Assembly: GCA_938039225.1 (NCBI GenBank)
Contig: CALHVH010000089.1
Location: 1 to 7,056, forward strand
DNA length: 7,056 nucleotides
Direction of reading: 5' to 3'
Origin: an uncultured Gammaproteobacteria bacterium
GTDB lineage: Bacteria > Pseudomonadota > Gammaproteobacteria > Steroidobacterales > JABDMI01
Shown here: piece by piece, positions 1 through 5,383 of the stretch
How the letters are laid out: each line of letters begins with the position of its first letter
Position numbering within the stretch: position 1 is the stretch's first letter
Position numbers and translations under genes: made by a program
The notes under the pieces: model-generated
What the model was told of the DNA's origin: nothing
Seen by the model: the letters and a program-made list of their open reading frames with translations, nothing else
Database searches by the model: none

Positions 1-3
1 AAG

Positions 4-37
4 ACGCTCTGTAACTTATTAGTACAGGGCGTTTTTT
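4..37 (+). terminator. Rho-independent terminator of an off-window gene
   Basis: ACGCTCTGTA (4-13) pairs with TACAGGGCGT (23-32), a 10-bp stem with one G-U pair, around a 9-nt loop. A run of six T (32-37) follows directly. The T-tract lies on the plus strand, so this most likely ends a plus-strand gene located left of the window. No part of that gene is visible. Confidence 0.75.
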
Positions 38-50
38 ATGGATAGCTATG

Positions 51-126
51 TTGTAGGATGGGCAAAGTTTACGTGCCCATCGTAAGTTTTAGAAGATGGG
101 CACATATTATTTTGCCCATCCTACAA
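51..126. repeat. REP/BIME-like double-hairpin repeat
   Basis: TTGTAGGATGGGCAAA (51-66) is repeated as an exact reverse complement at 111-126. Inside it, GTGCCCATC (73-81) pairs with GATGGGCAC (95-103). The same bases can fold instead as two separate hairpins, GATGGGCA (57-64) with TGCCCATC (74-81) and GATGGGCA (95-102) with TGCCCATC (113-120). Two facing copies of a short GC-rich palindrome in an AT-rich spacer is the layout of bacterial interspersed mosaic elements built from REP units. Only this one copy is in the window, so its dispersion through the genome is inferred. A small MITE is an alternative reading. It ends 17 bp before the next start codon. Confidence 0.75.
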
Positions 127-143
127 TTTGATAAAATAATTCT

Positions 144-764
144 ATGTCTGAACTTCAATCCCAACTCAATGCAATTTCTGAATTACTAAGAGTCACTTCT
201 TTATCTGATTCTGAGCAAGAAAAAAATATCGTTAGTAAGGCTTGTTTAACATTGTTGACTGATCTTAAAGAAGCGCATGCTTCTAATTCAGAAATTTTAT
301 TCTTGCACGGCTTTGCTTGGTATATTTCGTCGCTTTCTGAAGAAAGAGATGCACAGGTATTAGCTTTTTTAAGTGCAGCTTTAGAGCTGGATTTTGAACA
401 TCAACTAGCAAAGGTTTATCTATGTCATTATCTATTTGATATTAATGACCATGTTGAATTTCTTAAGCATTATCAACAGCTTAACGTAAGTCAGTTTGAT
501 GATTGGAGGCGCTTAAAATTTTTAGAAATGAACTTAATTGCCAAAACTAATTGCAGTTCAATCAGTGATGCAGAAATCGATCACTTTATTAATCATTATG
601 AAAAGGCTCAGGATACAGATAGACCTAAGATTCAAGACTTATTTAATTTCTATCACAGTAATCAAAATAATTTGAGCCCGAGTTTGAAAAACTTTATTAC
701 TAAGTGGGCAAATTATTGGAGCTTAGAAAATAAAGATCAAGATTTTGGTGATGCAGAAGAATAA
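144..764 (+). CDS. Hypothetical helical protein, possibly TPR-like
   Basis: I do not recognise this 206-aa protein. It has no signal peptide or membrane segment and is probably cytoplasmic. It is rich in Leu, Asn, Asp and Ser and looks almost wholly alpha-helical. Residues about 50-115 have spacing reminiscent of tetratricopeptide helices: an aromatic helix HGFAWYISSL, then AALELDFEHQLAKVYL, then a third helix near FLKHYQQL. No canonical TPR consensus is complete, so a helical-repeat or scaffold role is only a guess. The C-terminus is acidic (KDQDFGDAEE). The start is well bounded: an in-frame TAA lies at 132-134 and ATG 144 is the only start before the conserved-looking body. No clear Shine-Dalgarno sequence precedes it. 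The gene appears AT-richer than the purine genes. It lies 40 bp before the permease gene in the same direction, so the two may share a transcript. Confidence 0.7.
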   Translation: MSELQSQLNAISELLRVTSLSDSEQEKNIVSKACLTLLTDLKEAHASNSEILFLHGFAWYISSLSEERDAQVLAFLSAALELDFEHQLAKVYLCHYLFDINDHVEFLKHYQQLNVSQFDDWRRLKFLEMNLIAKTNCSSISDAEIDHFINHYEKAQDTDRPKIQDLFNFYHSNQNNLSPSLKNFITKWANYWSLENKDQDFGDAEE

Positions 765-804
765 TAAGCTTACAATTATCTCTATATTATTATCTTGAAG
801 ACTT

Positions 805-1590
805 ATGTTTGAACTCATTTTTATTGCACTGGTTTCTTTTGCAGTTTCACTCTTAACCTTATTTTCTGGCTTTGGCTTGGGCACTTTGCTTTTGCCGGTG
901 TTTGTGTGGTTTTTTCCTGTTGAGGTAGCCGTAGCGGCAACGGCCATTGTGCATGCTGCCAATAATGCTTTTAAATTAGTATTACTTGGAGCCTCGGCAA
1001 AAAAAGACGTACTAATACGCTTTGGTATTCCAGCAGTGCTTGCGGCTTTTGTAGGTGCGTATTTGCTGACCCAATTTTCGACGCAAAACCCTTTGCATAC
1101 CTGGTTGTTTATGGGACGAGTTGCTGAAGTGACACTGCTAAAAATTGTTTTGGGTTTATTAATCCTAGGCTTTGCCATATTTGAATTAGTGCCGCGATTT
1201 CAAAAAATGCGTGTTGCACCTAAATACTTATCTTTTGGTGGAGTATTGTCCGGTTTCTTTGGTGGACTTTCGGGTCATCAAGGTGCATTGCGAGCGGCCT
1301 TTCTAACCCCTTTAAAACTCAGTCCAGCGGAATTCGTCGCCACCCAGGCGGTTCTTGCAGTTATGGTGGATACGGCAAGATTAGTGATTTACGGTTGGGC
1401 ATTTGTTGTGCTTAAAAATTCAAACGTAGAAATCCCTTGGGCCTTAGTTTCTGTGGCTTGCGTGGCTGCATTTATTGGGGCTGTACTGGGCAAGGAATTA
1501 CTCAAGAAAGTTACCATGGATGCTATTCGATTAATCGTTGGCATCCTTTTACTAGTGGTTGGTATTGCTTTGCTCTTAGGAATTGCCTAA
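805..1590 (+). CDS. TauE/SafE-family membrane permease
   Basis: This 261-aa inner-membrane protein belongs by appearance to the TauE/SafE (DUF81) family, which exports sulfite, sulfoacetate or other small organic anions; many members have no known substrate. About seven or eight hydrophobic segments are visible, near residues 2-37, 41-61, 70-90, 110-129, 143-160, 176-202, 210-229 and 240-260. The internal duplication typical of the family is seen as SGFGLGTLLLP (21-31) in the first half and GGVLSGFFGGLSGHQGALR (145-163) in the second. The SGHQGALR-AFL wording marks a subgroup I remember from other bacteria rather than the more common G-GGG motif. Length is normal for the family. A weak GAAG lies 4 nt before ATG 805. 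No sulfur-metabolism gene is adjacent, so the substrate cannot be inferred from context. Confidence 0.9.
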   Translation: MFELIFIALVSFAVSLLTLFSGFGLGTLLLPVFVWFFPVEVAVAATAIVHAANNAFKLVLLGASAKKDVLIRFGIPAVLAAFVGAYLLTQFSTQNPLHTWLFMGRVAEVTLLKIVLGLLILGFAIFELVPRFQKMRVAPKYLSFGGVLSGFFGGLSGHQGALRAAFLTPLKLSPAEFVATQAVLAVMVDTARLVIYGWAFVVLKNSNVEIPWALVSVACVAAFIGAVLGKELLKKVTMDAIRLIVGILLLVVGIALLLGIA

Positions 1591-1670
1591 TAAACATTTG
1601 CTCATTGCCAGCACCCATTCATGCTGAGTGTAAACTCCGCGCGGCAATCTCTCGATTTAATGGGTTTACT

Positions 1671-1729
1671 TTATTGCAGCTTTACTTTCGTGATGAGCTT
1701 GCCACCTCGTTTGTAAAAACTCGCAATAA
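1671..1729. repeat. Weak imperfect inverted repeat in spacer
   Basis: TTATTGC (1671-1677) pairs with GCAATAA (1723-1729), and TTTAC (1681-1685) pairs with GTAAA (1713-1717), with unequal unpaired bases between the two blocks and a long 27-nt loop. This is the only structure I see in the 156-bp spacer between the permease stop and the terminator hairpin. It has no attC core sites and no coding potential that I trust, and may be chance. Confidence 0.25.
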
Positions 1730-1746
1730 CCATTTCTTATAGACAT

Positions 1747-1775
1747 AAAAAAGACCGCATTAAGCGGTCTTTTTT
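1747..1775. terminator. Bidirectional terminator between convergent units
   Basis: A6-GACCGC (1747-1758), loop ATTAA (1759-1763), GCGGTC-T6 (1764-1775) gives a perfect 12-bp stem. Read on either strand the GC-rich core is followed by six T. It lies between the plus-strand permease gene and the minus-strand purD stop 25 bp away, so it can serve both convergent transcripts. Confidence 0.93.
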
Positions 1776-1799
1776 GTAAGGCCCAGAGTGCAGGGTAAA

Positions 1800-3086
1800 C
1801 TACTTAGCTTTCTCGCGATTAATCGCACGATAACCAATATCATCTCGATAATATACCTTATCCCAAGAAATTTCTTTAACACGCTCATAAGCGGTGTTTT
1901 GCGCTTCTTGTGCGGTTTCTGCACTGGATACCACACATAAAATTCGTCCACCATTGGTGACTATTTCAGTGCCGTCTTTTTTTGTACCGGCATGAAAAAC
2001 CTTAGTATTATTTTTGTGCTTATTTAAGCCGCGGATACTAAAACCTTTTTCATAGGCTTCAGGATACCCACCAGAGGCCATGACTACACCAATGGCTGTT
2101 TCAGGTTTCCAATCGGCTGAGCGTAAATGTAATTCTTTATTTAATGCGGCATCACAGAGATCAGCTAAATCTGAATTTAAACGATACATGATTGGCTGGG
2201 TTTCAGGATCACCAAAGCGACAATTAAATTCAATCACCTTGGGCGTGCCATCAGCAGTTACCATCAAGCCAGCGTATAAAAACCCAATGTATTCGATGCC
2301 ATCATTTTCTAAGCCCTTTAAGGTTGGGCGGATGACTTCATCCATGATGCGGTTATGCAAAATATTATTCATTAATGGTGCGGGAGATACAGCACCCATA
2401 CCGCCAGTATTTGGGCCGAGATCACCATTGTCACGTGCTTTGTGATCTTGTGAACTAGCCATTGGTAATATGGTTCGACCGTCGCCCATCACAATAAAGC
2501 TAACTTCTTCGCCAACTAAGAACTCTTCGATAACAATCTTACGACTGGCATCACCAAAGGAGCTTTCACCCAGCATGCTGTTTACGGCTTGCTTTGCTTG
2601 GTCTAAATCCATTGCTACAACCACACCTTTACCGGCAGCAAGACCATCAGCCTTGATTACAATAGGTGCACCGACCTTATCCAAATAGGCTAGGGCAGCC
2701 TTAACTTCAGTAAAACTTTGGTAATCAGCGGTAGGTATTTTATGCCGCGCTAAAAAGTCTTTGGCAAAGCTTTTTGACCCTTCAAGTTGGGCGGCCATTT
2801 TATTGGGGCCAAAACAACGCAGACCTTCGGCATTAAACAAATCGGTAATACCTAAGACTAAAGGTGCCTCAGGACCAACTATGGTCATGTCGATATGATT
2901 TTGTTTGGCAAAGTCACACAGGGCATTGATATCAGTAGCATCAATATCAATATTCTCAACGCCAACTTCCATGGCAGTTCCAGCATTTCCTGGAGCCACA
3001 TACACGATCTCTGTGAGTGGCGATTGTTTTAGTTTCCAAGCCAACGCATGCTCACGTCCGCCTGCACCAATAACAAGTATTTTCAT
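1800..3086 (-). CDS. purD: Phosphoribosylamine--glycine ligase (GAR synthetase)
   Basis: PurD joins glycine to 5-phosphoribosylamine with ATP, giving glycinamide ribonucleotide, the second step of IMP synthesis, in the cytoplasm. The 428-aa product matches the usual length (E. coli about 429). Motifs in order: the N-terminal GAGGREHALAWKL (7-19), PGNAGT (32-37), GPEAPL (71-76), the ATP-grasp segment KADGLAAGKGVVV (145-157), EEFLVGEEVSF (187-197), SQDHKA (212-217) followed by DLGPNTGGMGA (222-232), and the metal-binding region VIEFNCRFGDPETQ (284-297). The frame stays open 33 codons upstream to a GTG at 3185, but the family begins at MKILVIG. The ATG at 3086 has AGAAG five bases ahead, so I use it. 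It lies 131 bp after purH and is probably co-transcribed, perhaps with extra input from the structured spacer. Nothing is missing or broken. Confidence 0.97.
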   Translation of the reverse strand: MKILVIGAGGREHALAWKLKQSPLTEIVYVAPGNAGTAMEVGVENIDIDATDINALCDFAKQNHIDMTIVGPEAPLVLGITDLFNAEGLRCFGPNKMAAQLEGSKSFAKDFLARHKIPTADYQSFTEVKAALAYLDKVGAPIVIKADGLAAGKGVVVAMDLDQAKQAVNSMLGESSFGDASRKIVIEEFLVGEEVSFIVMGDGRTILPMASSQDHKARDNGDLGPNTGGMGAVSPAPLMNNILHNRIMDEVIRPTLKGLENDGIEYIGFLYAGLMVTADGTPKVIEFNCRFGDPETQPIMYRLNSDLADLCDAALNKELHLRSADWKPETAIGVVMASGGYPEAYEKGFSIRGLNKHKNNTKVFHAGTKKDGTEIVTNGGRILCVVSSAETAQEAQNTAYERVKEISWDKVYYRDDIGYRAINREKAK

Positions 3087-3091
3087 GGAAG

Positions 3092-3096
3092 CTTCT
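3092..3096 (-). promoter_or_regulatory. Ribosome binding site of purD
   Basis: On the minus strand AGAAG is followed by CTTCC and then ATG at 3086, a 5-nt spacing. This supports the internal ATG start over the GTG at 3185, which has no such motif. The motif lies partly within a small GAAGCTTC palindrome (3088-3095). Confidence 0.55.
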
Positions 3097-3174
3097 ATCT
3101 CTTGATGTTTAGTCTCAGTTTCTGATGGCATGATTTTACATAGTTCTGAAGTTAAATTCGTGGAATATTTATAC

Positions 3175-3202
3175 AAATCAGTCACATAGGAGTGACTGAT
3201 TT
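3175..3202 (-). promoter_or_regulatory. Strong hairpin in the purH-purD spacer
   Basis: Read on the minus strand, AAATCAGTCAC (3202-3192) pairs perfectly with GTGACTGATTT (3185-3175) around the 6-nt loop TCCTAT. This 11-bp stem begins 16 bp after the purH stop. The bases after it (GTATAAATATTCC) are AT-rich but not a U-run, so it is not a standard terminator. It could protect the purH mRNA end, weaken read-through to purD, or act as a processing site. The function is inferred. Confidence 0.6.
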
Positions 3203-3217
3203 CATTGTCATTAAGTT

Positions 3218-4792
3218 TTAGTGACGGAAATGACGAATACCTGTAAACACCATTGCCATGCCATGCTCATTGGCGGCGGCAATAACTTCTTCATCACGAA
3301 TAGACCCACCTGGTTGAATGATTGCCGTTACTCCAGCTTTAGCCGCATTATCAATGCTATCTCGGAACGGGAAGAAGGCATCTGAGGCCATGGCAGAACC
3401 TTGAATTTCTAAACCCGCGTCTTGTGCTTTTAAGATGGCAATGCGAGCAGAATCAACACGACTCATTTGTCCAGCACCAATGCCTACCGTTTCTTGGTTA
3501 TTGGCATACACAATGGCGTTAGACTTAACAAACTTAGCCACTTTCCAGGCAAAGTGAAGGTCGCGTAACTCAGCATCTGTTGGGGCACGTTCACTCACAA
3601 CTTTTAATTCATTTAAAGAGACTTCATGTTCATCTCTTTCTTGCAAAAGAACTCCACCATGTACACGCTTAGCTACATGTCCGATTACCGAGGTTTTTGC
3701 TTCCTGTGTCCAGTCCCCGGTTACTAATACTCTTATGTTCTTTTTGGTTTTTAAAACCTCAAGCGCCTCTTCTTCAACGCTTGGAGCAATAATGACTTCA
3801 ACGAATTGCTTAGCTAAGATCAACTCAGCAAGTTCGGCAGTGAATTTCCTATTAATCGCAATGATGCCACCAAAGGCTGAGGTACTGTCGCATATAAAGG
3901 CGCTTTGATAAGCGTTTAAAATATTATTAGCCACAGCAACACCACACGGATTAGCGTGTTTAACAATGACACAAGCAGGCTCATCAAATGCCTTAACGGT
4001 TTCTAAAGCTGTGTCGGCGTCAGCAATATTGTTATAAGACAAGGCACGACCTTGAAGCATTTTAGCGCTGGCTATGTTTGCTCCACTTTCAGCGGGCATG
4101 GTGTAAAAGGCGGCGCGTTGATGTGGGTTTTCGCCATAGCGTAAATCCATTGACTTGGTAAATTGGTATGTATATTCGTCCGGGAAAACATCGTGCGTGC
4201 CATCTTGGTCGTGCAGGTTTAAGTAATTACTAATCGCTGCATCATATGAAGCTGTATGAGCAAAGGTTTTACAAGCTAGGCGGTAACGTGTGTCATCCGA
4301 TAGTTGTTTTTGAGTGGCTTTCAATTCATTTAATGTACTTGAATAATCAGCTGGGTCTACTAACACACCAACAGAGGCATGATTTTTTGCCGCAGCACGC
4401 AACATTGTTGGGCCACCAATATCGATATTTTCAATGGCTATATCCATGGTGGTGTCTGATTTTGCAATAACGCTTTTAAAGGGATATAAATTAACGACTA
4501 ATAATTCAATAGTATCAATACCATGTTCGGCTAATACGGCATCGTCTACTCCATGTCTTGCTAATAAGCCGCCATGAATTTTAGGGTGTAAGGTTTTTAC
4601 TCTACCATTCATGATTTCTGGGAAACCAGTGTGCTCAGACACGTCTTTAACCGGTAAACCATTATCACGTAAATGTTTGGCGGTACCACCTGTGGATAGT
4701 AGGGTAACGCCTAGTGCAGCTAAGCCACGAGCGAACTCAGCAAGGCCAGTTTTATCGGATACAGAAAGAAGGGCAGTTTTAACGATGGGCAT
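3218..4792 (-). CDS. purH: Bifunctional AICAR transformylase/IMP cyclohydrolase
   Basis: PurH performs the last two steps of purine synthesis: formyl transfer from 10-formyl-THF to AICAR, then ring closure to IMP, in the cytoplasm. The 524-aa product is close to the E. coli length (about 529). The N-terminal MGS-like cyclohydrolase domain (about 1-195) carries LLSTGGTAKHL (31-41), GFPEIMNGRVKTLHPKIHGG (56-75), NLYPF (101-105) and RAAAKNH (132-138), including the family's lysine K136. The transformylase domain follows, with LRYGENPHQ (217-225), the catalytic Lys-His pair at 278-279 in KHANPCGVA, DSTSAFGGI (302-310), KSNAIVYA (423-430), GIGAGQMSRVDSA (437-449) and SDAFFPF (470-476). The typical end FTGIRHFRH is intact. 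The start is supported by AAGGA seven bases ahead of ATG. It lies between the fis terminator and purD and seems to have its own promoter. Confidence 0.98.
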   Translation of the reverse strand: MPIVKTALLSVSDKTGLAEFARGLAALGVTLLSTGGTAKHLRDNGLPVKDVSEHTGFPEIMNGRVKTLHPKIHGGLLARHGVDDAVLAEHGIDTIELLVVNLYPFKSVIAKSDTTMDIAIENIDIGGPTMLRAAAKNHASVGVLVDPADYSSTLNELKATQKQLSDDTRYRLACKTFAHTASYDAAISNYLNLHDQDGTHDVFPDEYTYQFTKSMDLRYGENPHQRAAFYTMPAESGANIASAKMLQGRALSYNNIADADTALETVKAFDEPACVIVKHANPCGVAVANNILNAYQSAFICDSTSAFGGIIAINRKFTAELAELILAKQFVEVIIAPSVEEEALEVLKTKKNIRVLVTGDWTQEAKTSVIGHVAKRVHGGVLLQERDEHEVSLNELKVVSERAPTDAELRDLHFAWKVAKFVKSNAIVYANNQETVGIGAGQMSRVDSARIAILKAQDAGLEIQGSAMASDAFFPFRDSIDNAAKAGVTAIIQPGGSIRDEEVIAAANEHGMAMVFTGIRHFRH

Positions 4793-4799
4793 AGAGCGA

Positions 4800-4804
4800 T
4801 CCTT
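4800..4804 (-). promoter_or_regulatory. Ribosome binding site of purH
   Basis: AAGGA on the minus strand, with 7 nt to ATG 4792, is the clearest Shine-Dalgarno sequence in the window and fixes the purH start at the family's usual position. Confidence 0.8.
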
Positions 4805-4826
4805 TAAAGCGCAATTTAATATTGCA

Positions 4827-4855
4827 ATAACATGGTGTTTTAACTATTAAATCAA
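4827..4855 (-). promoter_or_regulatory. Putative sigma-70 promoter of purH
   Basis: On the minus strand TTGATT (4855-4850) lies 17 bp ahead of TGTTAT (4832-4827), each matching four of six consensus bases. It sits just downstream of the fis terminator and would give a leader of about 28 nt that still contains the purH ribosome binding site. The surrounding DNA is AT-rich, so chance matches are easy. No convincing PurR-type operator (ACGCAAACG-type palindrome) overlaps it. Confidence 0.4.
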
Positions 4856-4860
4856 TAAGT

Positions 4861-4902
4861 ACAAATAATAAACGCCCCGACCTTGTGACAGGAGCGGAGC
4901 GT
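4861..4902 (-). terminator. Terminator after fis
   Basis: On the minus strand ACGCTCCG (4902-4895) pairs with CGGGGCGT (4879-4872), 8 bp with one U-G pair, and CCT/AGG can extend it inside the loop. TTTATTATTTGT follows. The T-tract is interrupted by A residues, so some read-through into purH is plausible. It lies 28 bp after the fis stop and separates dusB-fis from purH-purD. Confidence 0.75.
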
Positions 4903-4930
4903 CAATTTTAACAAACGGTCAATCTCGATA

Positions 4931-5254
4931 TTAGTCGAGCATACCGTAAGTTTTTAGTTTTTTACGTAAAGTGCCGCGGTTGATGCCGAGCAAAATAGCT
5001 GCACGACTTTGGTTGCCGCCAGTGTACTTTAGGATTTGCTTTAATAAAGGAATTTCAATTTCTTGTAACACTAAGTTGTATATGCCGGATGGCTTGTGTC
5101 CATTTAAATTCGAAAAATATTCTTGTAAAGCTTCATCAGCACAAGTGCGAAGTGGTTTGTTTTGACTTAGTAATTGCTCGCTTTGGTTAAGCTTGTTTTT
5201 TACTAGAGTCAGGTTATGAACATTGTTAGTTGTTGCGATATTTGTTGGTTTCAT
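4931..5254 (-). CDS. fis: DNA-binding protein Fis
   Basis: Fis is a small homodimeric nucleoid protein that bends DNA and controls rRNA, tRNA and growth-phase genes, and assists site-specific recombination in enterobacteria. The 107-aa product has a variable N-terminal arm (about 1-33), the core beginning PLRTCADEALQEYFSNLNG (34-52), dimer helices with YNLVLQEIEIPLLKQILKYT (59-78), and the helix-turn-helix GNQSRAAILLGINRGTLRKKLKTYGM (80-105), very close to E. coli Fis. The frame extends upstream to a TTG at 5299, which would give 122 aa. I choose the ATG at 5254 because AAGAAG lies 10 bases ahead and 107 aa is near the length of Pseudomonas-type Fis. It is 129 bp downstream of dusB, the classical partner, and is ended by a hairpin terminator. 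Confidence 0.95.
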   Translation of the reverse strand: MKPTNIATTNNVHNLTLVKNKLNQSEQLLSQNKPLRTCADEALQEYFSNLNGHKPSGIYNLVLQEIEIPLLKQILKYTGGNQSRAAILLGINRGTLRKKLKTYGMLD

Positions 5255-5275
5255 GGATTCAGAACTTCTTGTCAA

Positions 5276-5281
5276 ATTATA
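5276..5281 (-). promoter_or_regulatory. Possible -10 element upstream of fis
   Basis: A perfect TATAAT lies on the minus strand in the A/T-tract-rich 129-bp dusB-fis spacer. I find no good -35 hexamer 15-19 bp upstream (the region is T-rich), and a transcript from it would start near the Shine-Dalgarno sequence. It could give fis some expression independent of dusB, but the base composition makes a chance match likely. Confidence 0.25.
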
Positions 5282-5383
5282 AGTAAGGTTGAAAAACAAA
5301 AACTTTACAGAAATTCCAGCTGTGACGCTTTATTAAAAAAACATCAAACTAAAATTAATGCGTGATCAACTGATATGAGTTTG

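Noticed and set aside
723..1178. Minus-strand open frame opposite the permease gene
   Set aside because: It lies antisense to a well-supported TauE/SafE gene, has low-complexity Lys/Thr/Ser composition expected of a shadow frame, and has no ribosome binding site.
1437..1742. Plus-strand frame overlapping the permease end and the spacer
   Set aside because: Most of it is a shifted reading of the permease; the spacer part shows no recognisable protein and no start signal.
1591..1746. Integron attC site
   Set aside because: GTAAAC and GTTTAC face each other but neither matches the RYYYAAC/GTTRRRY core sites, and no cassette array or integrase is present.
4903..4923. AAACG-containing sequence near the fis stop as a PurR operator
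   Set aside because: Only a half-site resemblance to the purine repressor operator; the second half-site is absent and it lies upstream of the terminator, not at the purH promoter.
4924..4939. CTCGA/TCGAG hairpin across the fis stop codon as a terminator
   Set aside because: A 5-bp stem without a following T-tract; the larger hairpin 20 bp downstream is the better terminator.
5270..5276. TTGACA on the minus strand as a -35 element for fis
   Set aside because: It is only about 15 bp upstream of the fis start codon, so the matching -10 would fall inside the coding sequence; no such element is apparent.
5280..5350. A/T tracts between dusB and fis as Fis autoregulatory sites
   Set aside because: Tracts such as GAAAAACAAAAAC resemble Fis-bound DNA, but no exact GNNNAWWWWWTNNNC site was found and the consensus is too degenerate to support a call.
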